Of a DNA stretch of 23,800 bases, positions 1 through 9,580 are shown one piece after another (within the stretch, counting starts at the first letter, position 1; the number at the start of each line of letters is the position of its first letter). Source of the stretch: Dimargaris cristalligena (lineage: Eukaryota; Kickxellomycota; Dimargaritomycetes; Dimargaritales; Dimargaritaceae); the NCBI GenBank assembly GCA_027576995.1, contig JANBQC010000447.1, forward strand, positions 1-23,800, written 5' to 3'. The notes beneath the pieces were generated by a model. The model saw only the letters and a list, made by a program, of their open reading frames with translations. It was not told the origin of the DNA and ran no database searches. Position numbers and translations under genes: made by a program.

Positions 1-999
1 TAGTCATCACAAAGGATAGGTAATACTTGGGTAACCAATAAATTCAATGTGAAATAATAGAAGGGAAAAAGGGAAAGCTATTTTTAACTGTACTTTGAAT
101 AGGGGCACAGTCAGGCCAGGGGCAGTGTGAATGCAGGGGTACAGTCTGGTCAGGGGCAGGGGTGCATCATAGTTAAGGGTATAAAAATATACTAATGGAA
201 AAAATACTATACTAATGAAAATGGAGGAAAAATGACCATACTTGTCAGGGGCAGGGGATTATTCACTTGTCAGGGGTGTACTTCCGATAAGTGCGAAAAA
301 TGGATTAAAAATAAAAGTAGGTAAAAAATGTGGTAAGTTCACCACAATAATTAAACAAATAATAGCCAGGAAACAAATATAAATATTAAAATACATAGTT
401 ACATTGGGTGCTGCTGAGACTAAAAATCAGTTTGTACACCCCCTGCTATGCTGATACAAAACTAAGCACTAATCACCACATTCTGCCCTTTAGGCACTCC
501 AAGTAGCTGTATAAGCAATTCTTCCTTAGTTTGTCTAAAAAGGGAGGGATAATATAGAGATGAGGAAAGGTCATATCAGAATTTTTAAGGATAGGTGAAT
601 TGAATGCCCTAGCCTGCCCATATAGAGTATACCTTATATAATTAGATCAAATATATACCATGTTAAGCATATGGTATTATTGTTGGAAATATAGATTGAA
701 TGTTAAACACAAGTGCCTTCAGATACAACTGAAAAGATTCAAAGAAGAGAGAAAGAGCCACAAGTGGCAAGGCTAGATGTCTGCAGTTAGTTTTATTGAA
801 TTGGATAATAGTAGTAATAATGATTAGGATAAAGTCCAAGGTATAGAATGATATAATAATGGCTAGAATATAGTCCTGAGTATAGGACAGGCTAATCACA
901 GAGATGGAATCAGTGGGATAGGGGAAATGAATTTCCAACAATTATGCCTATTGGCAGTAGAAACCACTTGAGAAATTGATATGCCAATTAAATCTTTGA
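1..999. other. Gene-poor AT-rich spacer with a G-run cluster
   Basis: No coding region can be supported here. The part from about 100 to 276 stands out because it carries eight GGGG runs, mostly as the unit CAGGGG, in an otherwise AT-rich stretch. Just after it, an imperfect duplication of an 'ATACTAATG' unit occurs around 190-225. The only open frame of any length (663-941, minus) has hydrophobic, low-complexity content and no recognisable motif, so it is not called. Confidence 0.4.
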
Positions 1000-1001
1000 T
1001 A

Positions 1002-1139
1002 TGGGTGAAATTCGGCCCAGCTATATAAGGGTTTACATTATACGTGTATGGGAAAATATATGGGAAATGTATTTTTAACTAGTAATATTGGCCGAATCTA
1101 ATGGATTTTTCGTTATACAACTTGGATGAACTTCTCCCA
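1002..1139 (+). mobile_element. MITE-like 138-bp TIR element, copy 1
   Basis: The element starts TGGGTGAAATTC and ends with the inverse GAACTTCTCCCA, giving imperfect terminal inverted repeats of about 26-30 bp that each run into a 'GCTATATA'/'GTTGTATA' box. It is flanked on both sides by TA (1000-1001 and 1140-1141), read as a target-site duplication. The interior carries the boxes shared by all copies: GTGTATGGGAAAAT, then 'TTTTAACTAGTAATATT', then ATGGATTTTTCGTTATACA near the right end. There is no coding capacity, so it is presumably a non-autonomous DNA transposon. The superfamily is not determined. Confidence 0.8.
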
Positions 1140-1339
1140 TATGCAATAAGTCAGAGAGAGGTACATCTACAGGTTATATTGTATTTAATATATTGATAGG
1201 CCAAAAACTATTAATAAAGAAAACCATAGGGTTATAAATATATCCATGTAAAACCTGCTACCTCATATCAAAACCCTATAAATGCATGCCCGTTAGTAAG
1301 GTAGACAGTGGAAAACCAATGGGAAGGTACAGATAAGAG

Positions 1340-1676
1340 AAATTTTTTAAAGGTATGGCAGTCTTATAATATTACTAGGAAGTCAGAAAGAAGATGTGTA
1401 CAGGTTGATGCATAGAGTATGCGCAGTTACTGGAACTAGTTTTAATAAGACTAATCAAAAATACAATAGACCTGTGACGTTTTACGTCCCTTGTCTAATG
1501 CACATTATATTATCAAATGTCCCTCCACACCTCTCAAATTACCACTCAGTAGTTTGAGTCATTCCTACCATACATTCGTCCAAGGTATCCTGGCTTTACT
1601 ACAACACGCCACGTTTACATCCCAGCCCCAACAACCATGTCAATGCTTTAAAAAGGACGTCCTCGGTGGACGTTGA
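1340..1676 (+). pseudogene. Possible frameshifted remnant of a LINE-type reverse transcriptase C-terminus
   Basis: Three successive plus-strand frames give fragments that read in the right order for the last part of a non-LTR retrotransposon polyprotein. The first contains KVWQSYNIT (about 1355-1385), the second EDVYRLMHRVC (about 1390-1425), and the third contains a zinc-knuckle-like C-x9-H-x4-C followed by P (Cys at 1473, ending CP near 1520). The last frame stays open to a stop at 1677-1679. In-frame stops and two frame changes mean it is dead if real. The knuckle spacing and the 'H..I.KCP' pattern are typical of LINE ends, but the match is short and no RT catalytic motif is visible. The MITE copy at 1002-1139 lies just upstream. 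This could be chance. Confidence 0.28.
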
Positions 1677-1679
1677 ATA

Positions 1680-2215
1680 AGAACAATCATCATAGCCCGC
1701 AACATTTCTACATCATTACCGCTTTAGTTCTTCCATTTATTTCCTATTTTTACCTATTATTTTATTATACTTTGAATAAATCTTCGTCCTAACACCAACA
1801 TTGACGTTGAACGAAGTGGGGTTCTCTCTAAACCTCTATATCGTTACAAGACCTATAAAAATCCTAAGATACCACCCCCACTTCCATATATAGTTTAATT
1901 GGGCGTTTCAGCTGTAATAACAGGCCAATATAGTAATTTCCATCAAAGCAAACAAAGACATTCTTCTACAGCCTCCACCCCATTCTTCGTATCACCTCAG
2001 CAGCATTAACATCTTTACATAACAATACAACCCAATCAGCTTATTACTGGTCTTTATCCTAGACGTGGTTCTCAAGAAAAATATACTGGACTCTGGAAAC
2101 AGTTTATAAAATGTATAGAAATCAGAATATAAAATGGGTGCTACATCCAGCCTCATTCAAATATATATGAATATAAATACAATATGAATATTTATTATGG
2201 AAGCACCAATCATTT
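1680..2215. other. AT-rich spacer, nothing recognised
   Basis: This is AT-rich sequence between the possible LINE remnant and the GC-rich hairpin island. No open frame of useful length, no tRNA-like B box and no copy of the 138-bp element was seen. Confidence 0.4.
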
Positions 2216-2217
2216 AA

Positions 2218-2425
2218 CCTGCACTTCGGCAGGCACCTCCCAGATTCGGGCTAAGGGGAGGCTGGTTGATTTGCTTGACCCCGGTCTGCACCTGTGAGCT
2301 CAGCCCGGGAGTCATGGACTATGTAATCCCTCAAAATAAACGAGGGATACTGCAAGTCACCCTGTTGGGGGTGACTAAATAGAATACTTGCCTGCATTGG
2401 TGCAGGCGAAGGCCTGAATATGGCC
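2218..2425. ncRNA. Candidate structured RNA: cluster of GC-rich hairpins
   Basis: Seven potential hairpins follow each other in about 210 nt, in a GC-rich island inside AT-rich spacer: 2218-2233, 2236-2261, 2277-2313, 2326-2348 (7-bp ATCCCTC/GAGGGAT), 2356-2375 (7-bp GTCACCC/GGGTGAC), 2390-2407 (7-bp GCCTGCA/TGCAGGC around TTGG) and 2411-2425. In addition CCTGCAC at 2218-2224 can pair with GTGCAGG at 2400-2406, which would close the whole domain. I could not match it to tRNA, 5S, U1-U6, SRP, RNase P/MRP or group I/II intron cores. Because hairpins read the same on both strands, the strand is unknown. Alternatives are an organellar insertion carrying GC-rich palindromes, or a SINE. Confidence 0.3.
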
Positions 2426-2615
2426 ATTGGGCAAGGGTGGAAGTGAGGGAGGGGGACAAAGTTATGACGAGAGAAAAAGAGGGAGGGGAACAGATCACCG
2501 TGTAGGTAGATGATATGAGAGAATGTTGGTAGGAATCAGTGTGTTTGGAAAAGCATACCTAACATGTAGAACGATAAGTGATGGCTACCGATGATAGAAT
2601 TCAGCTGTATTTATA

Positions 2616-2759
2616 TAGGCGAGGTTCAACCAGGCAGCGGTGTAAAAAATCTATTAGATAGGGTTAAGACCACTGGTAAAAAATAATAATAGATATCCCA
2701 CCTATTGTTCCATACACGTAATACTTACAGCCTTATACTGCTGGGTCACATTTCACCTA
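2616..2759 (-). mobile_element. MITE-like TIR element, copy 2 (inverted, 144 bp)
   Basis: Read on the minus strand this starts TAGGTGAAATGTGACCCAGC and runs through GTGTATGGAACAATAGGTGGG and a Thr-rich AT stretch to an end whose inverse starts TAGGCGAGGTTCAACC. The termini are thus imperfect inverted repeats, with G2 of the usual TGGG replaced by A at both ends. It is flanked by TA on both sides (2614-2615 and 2760-2761). It is a few bases longer than its relatives and the most diverged full-length copy. Confidence 0.7.
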
Positions 2760-2970
2760 TATGAATTACTACCAAAAAATTTACCAACCAGATACCATGC
2801 AGGAACCTAGCGATCTCTTCATAGTGGGGTTCAATCATGCGGCTATTCCGAAATAATTAATCGGGATACAATACCTTAATCAGGCGGTGCATATTAGGAA
2901 TCGGCCATGGAATGGCAACCAAGCCCCAGTATTCCCTTTTTTGTCTTATTTGAATGTCTTCCTGAACATG

Positions 2971-3108
2971 TGGGTGAACTTCAACCCAACTGTATAAGAT
3001 TTTACACAACATGTGTATAGGATAATATGTGGGATAATAACTTTTGACCAGTAATATTTACCTCATCAAATGGATTATTCGTTATACAGCCTGGATGAAC
3101 TTCTGCCA
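2971..3108 (+). mobile_element. MITE-like 138-bp TIR element, copy 3
   Basis: The element starts TGGGTGAACTTCAACCC and ends GATGAACTTCTGCCA. It has the shared interior boxes (GTGTATAGGATAAT, then TTTTGACCAGTAATATTTAC, then ATGGATTATTCGTTATACAG). Both sides are flanked by TG (2969-2970 and 3109-3110) rather than TA. Removing the element and one TG restores CTGAACATGTTCAG, a perfect 14-bp palindrome, as the target site. Confidence 0.8.
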
Positions 3109-4492
3109 TGTTCAGCTGACGAATCTGCATTACAATAGCTATTATACTATGGTTAGGCGTTATTATCTGGTTTAACGGTATGAGTTATTTTTACCGGCGG
3201 CGCCTAATCTTGGGACACAGGGTTATGACCGAGGCTTTTGGCAAGAGGCTTCTCTAAAAAAATAGGACTGTCTTGACAACAATGCTGCAACGTTCTCTGA
3301 ACTTCCAGGCCTGGTTTCACCCGAGGAGGATCAGACCGGCCATTCCAGTTAGGCTCCTTATTGTATCCCGCTGGAGCCCTCATTTGGGGAAGATGAATCC
3401 ACCTGTCAGTCATTGTAATACATTGCCGATGCCTCCCGTTAAACCCCACCGGACCTGCTTAACCATCGAGCAAATGTTCACAGTCTAGTCGTAGCATAGC
3501 CGTAGCCATGGTCAAATGCTGCGCCCCTAATGAGAAGCACCAAGCTTCCTGTCCTTCGGTACTGGATAATAACAATAGACAGGCCGGGAATTACTGATGA
3601 CCATTCAAGTTACTATTAGGATAAGTCATATAAATTGAAGCCCGTTTTCATTTATATATTAATATTGCACTTTAGTGGCGGTGCCCCTGGCGATTGGGGG
3701 TGGAAATTACAGTTCAGGATGGTTTATAGTTGGGTAGTTGTACCATACTTTCATAAAATTGGTATAATAGGTTGGTGGTATCCCGGAGTAATATTTAGGT
3801 ACAGTTTTATACATGTGGTATTATTATTTGTTATTCAGCAACACCTGCCCCATCTAGCATATCTTTCATTATATACAGCCAGATTGAAACCTCTCTCATA
3901 TACATACTAGACCTCCCTTAAATTGAATGGATTCCTAGCTAGAATTAACGGTACTTACCTTCAAAAGGGAACCAGCACAAATGGGTGTAAGAGTCATGAG
4001 GATCTCTTGTTAATCGGAGGGTAGGCCTGCCAAACGGTTATTAATCTGAGAAATATATGCTATTTCGGCTCTTCTTAAAATAGTTATGTGCAAACCTATG
4101 TATAACTTTTTATAGTACACGTGGAGAAGGGAGAAGAGGAGGGTGAAGGACAAAAAGAAAGACAAATTGATTATTGTTTACAGTCGAGTGTGTAAATTTT
4201 AGTATCAAAATAAAGTGGGTTAGTACCCGAATAAAAAATATAATAAAAATCATACATGAAATGACTGGGGGTAGTAGAAGGAATGCCAGGAGGTATCAAT
4301 TCTAGATTTCCTAAAACAATAGAATAATACATCCAAAGATCTAGTCAGCCATTGGCATTTTGCAAAAGCTGGCAAGAAAAAAGAGGCCAAATACGTTTAG
4401 TTTTTTTTTGGTTTTCCAACATTAAATATAGATACATATATATAAGAGAAAAACGGAGGAAAAGGAAAGAGTTGGACAAATGTAATCTAATA
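3109..4492. other. Spacer downstream of the large gene; possible degraded element end
   Basis: No gene can be supported. A short stretch near 3862-3898 (TTTCATTATATACAGCC, then TGAAACCTCTCTCA, followed by TA) resembles the right terminus of the 138-bp element family. A convincing left terminus is not visible, although TGGGTAGTTG at about 3731 is a weak candidate. Overlapping open frames on both strands at 3204-3488 have no recognisable content. The 3' untranslated part of the large minus-strand gene would fall in 4200-4492, but I see no clear AATAAA on that strand. Confidence 0.35.
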
Positions 4493-7400
4493 TCATTTAA
4501 CCGATTGGCTGGACGGTGGAAGTGTGGTGGTGGCTCGAGTGGAAATGGAGGCATCTGGGACTGGCGTGGTTGTCGATGGTGGAGGTGAAGAACTTGATGA
4601 TGATGATATTGACGATGACCGAGGCGGCGACCCCGATGAGGTAGCTGACGGTATCGGCGGCGGAACCTGTTGATTAGGGGATGAGCCCATTGGAGTAGTA
4701 GATGAATGAACCGGCCCACCACCATCACCACCACCACTACCACTAGCCAACGCTTTGGCATTCTGATCAAAAGTGGTCGGAGATAAAGAAGATGAGGAAG
4801 AATAGGATACCGAGGAAGTGGCATTGTTCAGCTGACCCATGGTGGGGGCACCATCACCAACACTAGCCTCCTTACGATGTAGTCTCGTCCGCTGACCGGC
4901 CAGAATTTTACGGGGCGAAAGTCGATTAAGGGAACTCGTTTCGAGCCTTTTGAAAAACCCCTCATAACTGCGGGGCAGTTCATCGCGGGGTTTTTTCGAG
5001 GGGGAAGAGGGAGAGGAGGAGGTGGTGGTGGTGGTAGAGTTAGGGTTGGCGGAAGTAAGCGTAGGCAAGGGGGCGGTGGATAATAATGGTGAAGACTGTA
5101 ACAACAGTTCAGGGGTCGATATTCCCATACCTCGGCTGGTGGCCCCATTGGTCTCCAGCAGAGTAGTTGGTAGGTCTTCGGTGGTGGAAATGAAGATGTC
5201 TGGCGTAGGTTGGGACCGGATCCCCGACCGGGGTGAACGCCGGGCAAAATCAAGCTGCCGGTGTGACCGTGGGGGCAGTGAATCACGGCTAACCACTTCT
5301 TCCGGATGCGTACGGCCAACTATCGGGGAAGGCCCAGTCAGAGATTCCGGCTTCACTTCCGTACCTTCCTTTACGGCCGGGGCCCCCGCTGAGGTTGTCG
5401 TTGTAGCCTGTGCGAATGGTTTCCGGCGGTTTAGTCGACGACTAGGGGTGGCCGCTACAAACGAGGGAGGGGGTGGATGATAGGGGCCGGGCACCCCGGA
5501 AGAAGGGGGTAGACTGGGGGGTAAATGTTCCAACCGGATAATTTCGAGTTCCGTCTCAGATTCAGTGGCATCTTCGTCGTATTCGGGGTCTCCCGGTTGG
5601 GCAATCGGGGGTGACGATGGCCGTTGGGGTTGGTTGTCCAAATTATGTGTTGAGGCCGGGACCGTAGACTTCTTGGAAGTCGTACCCGGGGCAGTCGCGG
5701 TGGTACAAGACGTCGCCATTTTCGGTACCGTAACCACTTCCTTCGTTTTTATTTTGGACCGTACACAGTACGGCAGACTGGATTCAAACTCGGAGAAGGC
5801 CACAGGTCGCGGACCGCCCCGACCTGGTGGTAGTTGAGGAGAGGCAAGCAGCGGGATGACCGACGATGATGATGATGATGCTGATGATTGACGTATAAAT
5901 ACCCGCCCCGGCGACAACATGGTCGTGGCAGAGGCCGTGGCTAATACGGAACCCAATGCCGGTGATGGTGGTACGGGCAGGGGAGGCAATGTCCCATCCC
6001 CGGGCACGGTATAAAACCGCAACGGCAGGGGCGAGCCAAAGGGAAGTTGGTCGTTATTGGCCGCCAATTGGGCCTGCAGTTGCCGGTAAGGGGTTCCCAC
6101 CGGACGAGGGGGCTCTTCGTCCGTATCAGTGGAAGATCCGCCTTGCTCTTCCTTAACGGGGACGTCGTCGAGCCTGGGTGGGGTAACGAGTCCTTTGGTG
6201 GATCGCCGGGACCTAGATCCCGATCCCGGTAAGCTAGCAAGGACCTCGGCTGCCACGTCGTTGGTTAAACTGATACTCGGTGTTCTGGTGGTAGATGATG
6301 TTGGCGATAGTGATGGTCCTAGTTCTGGTCCTGGCCTCGATGGTGGAAGGGACAACGACCCCTTTAGTTTTTTCACTATCCCGGTTCGCGCAGTACTTAA
6401 TGGGGTGCCGGGTGGAGGAAATCCTGCGCCATTGAAAATAGGCGTCGGTGATGGGGTTCGGAGCCGTTTAGTGGGTCGCGCGGTGATGAAATCGGTGGTC
6501 AAGGAACGGGGCCGGGTGACTAGTTCTGTCGTAGCACCAGAACCACCCCCCATAGCAACTTGTTGGGAACTCAAATTCAGAAATGCGGGGAGTCCGAGAG
6601 TAGAGGAGGAGGAGGAGGAGGAGGAACCAGTGGTGCGGTTGGTAAACCAGGATTTGGCGCGGTGGCGGGTAAATGGGGTAGGTGAGACTAAGTGCATGTC
6701 GGGCGAACGAAGCAGCGAGGCCATATCATCGTCAAGCAAGCGGGTTCGGGGCGGTGTGTCCTGGTGGGTAGTAGATAGTGGGTTCGAGGGACCGAGTGAC
6801 GGATTAATGGGACGATTGGGATGGGGATCATTAGGGGCGCCGGAGTGCAATGGTACCGTGGAGTGCCGGCGCTGTCCCCCGGGCCGTATCCGCGTCTCGA
6901 AGGTGGTGGCTAAGAAGGTCCCAGGTTCTCTTTTCGGTTCGGTTGGGAGATGCGGATTATACGAGGCATGTCGCCTATGGGTACCCGGTGGCCCTGAACC
7001 GGAGGTGGACAAGTGGGCCGAGGATACCGGGGGAGCCACGGATCCGGGTCGGGTTCTTAAATTGCGCCCATGGGCCGCCGCCGACGGGGTCACTGTAGCC
7101 GTCGAGGGTGAATCGGTCGCTAGGGGAAGTGGCGTATGAGATCTGGCGGACGACCGCTGGGCCTGGGGGGTTGATAAATGAGATGTTTCAGCCGATAGGC
7201 CTCCTAGCCGGGGCAGTTCATGCGGGGGGGATTGGGGTGCGGTTAGTGTAGGGGTGAGAAAGGAGGGTCGTAGGAGTAATAGTTTCTTCGGATCGAACCG
7301 TACATCTTCGTCTAGACTATCCGTGGCGTCACTGGCCAACTCGGTGTTGGCCGCGGCATCCCCACCACTACTCGGAAGCGGAAGATCAGGTTGAGTATTT

Positions 7401-9580
7401 ACAATCGGCGAGGCGGCGGCTATGGGACCCGGCGGCCGTCGGAGCTGCCGACGTCCTCGGCTCCGCTTCAGCCGTTTTAGGCCAGATTGAGATGGATCGA
7501 TGGTAGGCTCCTCCGCAAGCGATGCATCACTATCGGTCGTATCACCCCGTTCACTTACGGCCACGGCGGTAGGGGTGGTGGATTCCAACATGGCGATAAG
7601 GGCGTTTTCCTGGGAATTAAAGGAGGACAGTGGATATGACAAGTTACGATGGTTACGATGTACGGATTTGGTGCCAGGGGTCGGACCAACGGAAAGAAGT
7701 GAAGTGGAAGAGCACCGCCGACCGGATAGCGTAACTACAGTGGGTGCTGTTGCTGTCACGGTTGCTGCTGGTATTGTTGTTGTTGTTGGGATTATTGTTG
7801 CTGTATTCAATGTGGGGGGCTGTGTCCCTGGGGGCGACTGCTCGGGATCAGAAATTAAGTCGCGGCCAAAAAAGCGCAGTTGAATATCCTCATCAGTTTC
7901 GGTAGTATCACCTCCATTATAATCACTCCCCGGACCCGAGAATGTAGCTGGGGCTGGGGCTACAGGTGATGATGATTGTCCGGAGGGAAATTCGTTAAAA
8001 AAGGAGATCGATTGGTTGGAGGGATCCGTCGCCGCTCGGGCCATGGGTGGTTCAGCGGTGGGCCGGTAAGCATACATCGGACCGGGGGATCGTTGTACAG
8101 AAGGGTTGGTCGTGCGCACGCGCTGGAGGGGCGAGTGCTGGACGGTGGATGTTTCAAAATCGGAGTCCGTCTCTGTGGTATCACCGCTTTCGTAATGTAA
8201 CCGCACCGGTTCTTTGCCGGACGTACCAGTTAAAGTTGGGGTACTGCCACTGATATTCAATCGCCGCCGACTGGCTACCGGCCGGATGGACCTTTGAGAA
8301 TCAGCGGTTAAGCCTGATTGGGATATATTCTGGGGGGATATTGTATCTGGCGAATGGGGATGTTTCTTGGGATTTGGTTTGATCGCCGCTGTAGTAGATG
8401 GGGGTTTAGCGTTGGCCCGTAGTGCAGCGGGGCTGGTGATGCGACGATGTCCGATAGTGGCCATTATCATTTCAGAAATGTGCGGAGAAATGGTACTAGA
8501 GAAGGAATGGACCCGACGCCCACTACTACTACTGCTACTACTATTACCACCACCACCACCACTAGCCGCTAGTTGGAATGACCGAAGGGTGGATCGTTGT
8601 ACAATGGGACTTCTGGAATCACGGGCGGGGGGGAAAGACGCTATTGGGGGTGATGACTGCTGCTGGTGGGCCTGCCTCCCCCTCCTTGTATCCCCTTCCA
8701 TCTCATCGCCGGAATACGGGAGGTTCACTTCCGGTTCGTGGCTTCGTGTGAACCGCATGGAAGTGACGGGATCCGGCCGCTGACCCGAGGGAAAAGAGGC
8801 AGTCGTAGTCAAAAAAGCACGCCCCCCTCCCCCTTCCTTGGCCGGGCTATCCGACCGATCGAGATGAAACCCATTGGCTGTATCGTCGTCCTCCCCGAGG
8901 GAAAACTCGGACCAGGACGGGGGTCGGGATAAGGTTGATCGCGCGCTCGATATGGGACTGCCGGTTTTCGAAGAGACGGAACTCGCCAAATCATGGGCGC
9001 GGCTCATGTGGGAGGGGTAATAGGACCAGGGCGACCGGGTATATGAGGCATCGGTGGTGGAAACGGACCGAACTCGCCGGGGGTTAGATTCAAACGAGGA
9101 CGGTGGTGGTGGTGGTGGTGATTGTGGTGGCCGCTGAGGCGGGGAGAGCTGAAGAGAATGTGTGGTCGTGGTTGTGGTTGTGGTAATATGGCCACCTAGT
9201 CTGACGATGCCCGATGAACTACCCGATGGACTAGTAAATAATGCCCGGGCGGGCAGACACGTAGTTCCGGAGCGCGACTCGCCGCGATGTTCGGGGGAGG
9301 CCAGTCGAGACGAGAAAGAAGAAGAAGCTGCAAAAGCAGCTGCCGCCGCTGCTGCTATCGCCCGCGGCTTCCCCAGTGGACCAGGGGAGACAGCAGCAGC
9401 AGCGGTATTATGGGTCGTGACAGTAGTGGTCGCTGGACCCGAGGGAACGTACTCGGGACGGGCAGGGCTGGACCGGGGAGGAGGGGTAGCGGACGGTAGA
9501 CGGGGAGTGGTCGACGAAACCGCGGCGAGTACCTTGAGTTCCGGGTGAGTCGGCGGGCAGGTAGACGGTAACGATGTCAT
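4493..9580 (-). CDS. Very large Ser/Thr/Pro-rich disordered protein with repeated acidic DTTETD motifs, function unknown
   Basis: This is one uninterrupted frame of 1695 codons from the ATG at 9578-9580 to TGA at 4493-4495. The frame stays open upstream to 9760, but only through a GTG and an (ATT)n-encoded Leu run, so the first ATG is preferred despite a weak context (T at -3); an upstream exon cannot be excluded. I do not recognise the family. The protein is dominated by Ser, Thr, Pro, Gly and Ala, with homopeptide tracts (Ala near residue 80, eight Thr near 135, several Ser runs) and many SP/TP sites. No signal peptide, membrane span or folded domain is evident from the ATG. Acidic motifs of the DTTETD type recur at about residues 470, 560, 680, 750, 1150 and 1335; the one near 1335 leads into ELEIIRL. 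A more ordered basic block, with SYEGFFKRLE and SPRKILAGQR, lies at about 1530-1570. The composition suggests a scaffold or nuclear regulator under kinase control; this is inference. Confidence 0.75.
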   Translation of the reverse strand: MTSLPSTCPPTHPELKVLAAVSSTTPRLPSATPPPRSSPARPEYVPSGPATTTVTTHNTAAAAVSPGPLGKPRAIAAAAAAAFAASSSFSSRLASPEHRGESRSGTTCLPARALFTSPSGSSSGIVRLGGHITTTTTTTTHSLQLSPPQRPPQSPPPPPPSSFESNPRRVRSVSTTDASYTRSPWSYYPSHMSRAHDLASSVSSKTGSPISSARSTLSRPPSWSEFSLGEDDDTANGFHLDRSDSPAKEGGGGRAFLTTTASFPSGQRPDPVTSMRFTRSHEPEVNLPYSGDEMEGDTRRGRQAHQQQSSPPIASFPPARDSRSPIVQRSTLRSFQLAASGGGGGNSSSSSSSGRRVHSFSSTISPHISEMIMATIGHRRITSPAALRANAKPPSTTAAIKPNPKKHPHSPDTISPQNISQSGLTADSQRSIRPVASRRRLNISGSTPTLTGTSGKEPVRLHYESGDTTETDSDFETSTVQHSPLQRVRTTNPSVQRSPGPMYAYRPTAEPPMARAATDPSNQSISFFNEFPSGQSSSPVAPAPATFSGPGSDYNGGDTTETDEDIQLRFFGRDLISDPEQSPPGTQPPTLNTATIIPTTTTIPAATVTATAPTVVTLSGRRCSSTSLLSVGPTPGTKSVHRNHRNLSYPLSSFNSQENALIAMLESTTPTAVAVSERGDTTDSDASLAEEPTIDPSQSGLKRLKRSRGRRQLRRPPGPIAAASPIVNTQPDLPLPSSGGDAAANTELASDATDSLDEDVRFDPKKLLLLRPSFLTPTLTAPQSPPHELPRLGGLSAETSHLSTPQAQRSSARSHTPLPLATDSPSTATVTPSAAAHGRNLRTRPGSVAPPVSSAHLSTSGSGPPGTHRRHASYNPHLPTEPKREPGTFLATTFETRIRPGGQRRHSTVPLHSGAPNDPHPNRPINPSLGPSNPLSTTHQDTPPRTRLLDDDMASLLRSPDMHLVSPTPFTRHRAKSWFTNRTTGSSSSSSSSTLGLPAFLNLSSQQVAMGGGSGATTELVTRPRSLTTDFITARPTKRLRTPSPTPIFNGAGFPPPGTPLSTARTGIVKKLKGSLSLPPSRPGPELGPSLSPTSSTTRTPSISLTNDVAAEVLASLPGSGSRSRRSTKGLVTPPRLDDVPVKEEQGGSSTDTDEEPPRPVGTPYRQLQAQLAANNDQLPFGSPLPLRFYTVPGDGTLPPLPVPPSPALGSVLATASATTMLSPGRVFIRQSSASSSSSSVIPLLASPQLPPGRGGPRPVAFSEFESSLPYCVRSKIKTKEVVTVPKMATSCTTATAPGTTSKKSTVPASTHNLDNQPQRPSSPPIAQPGDPEYDEDATESETELEIIRLEHLPPSLPPSSGVPGPYHPPPPSFVAATPSRRLNRRKPFAQATTTTSAGAPAVKEGTEVKPESLTGPSPIVGRTHPEEVVSRDSLPPRSHRQLDFARRSPRSGIRSQPTPDIFISTTEDLPTTLLETNGATSRGMGISTPELLLQSSPLLSTAPLPTLTSANPNSTTTTTSSSPSSPSKKPRDELPRSYEGFFKRLETSSLNRLSPRKILAGQRTRLHRKEASVGDGAPTMGQLNNATSSVSYSSSSSLSPTTFDQNAKALASGSGGGDGGGPVHSSTTPMGSSPNQQVPPPIPSATSSGSPPRSSSISSSSSSSPPPSTTTPVPDASISTRATTTLPPSSQSVK

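Noticed and set aside
2218..2425. Group I intron core
   Set aside because: An ACTAAATAG segment and a CATAGTCC on the opposite strand suggested R and S elements, but they cannot pair as P7 in the right order on one strand.
3204..3488. Opposed open frames of 81 and 71 codons
   Set aside because: There is no recognisable motif in either direction, and neither has neighbours or a convincing start.
6129..7139. 336-codon open frame on the plus strand
   Set aside because: It lies wholly inside and antisense to the 1695-codon gene. GC-rich codon use creates open shadow frames, and the content (Gly/Val/Arg/Glu runs) is the mirror of Ser/Pro/Thr codons.
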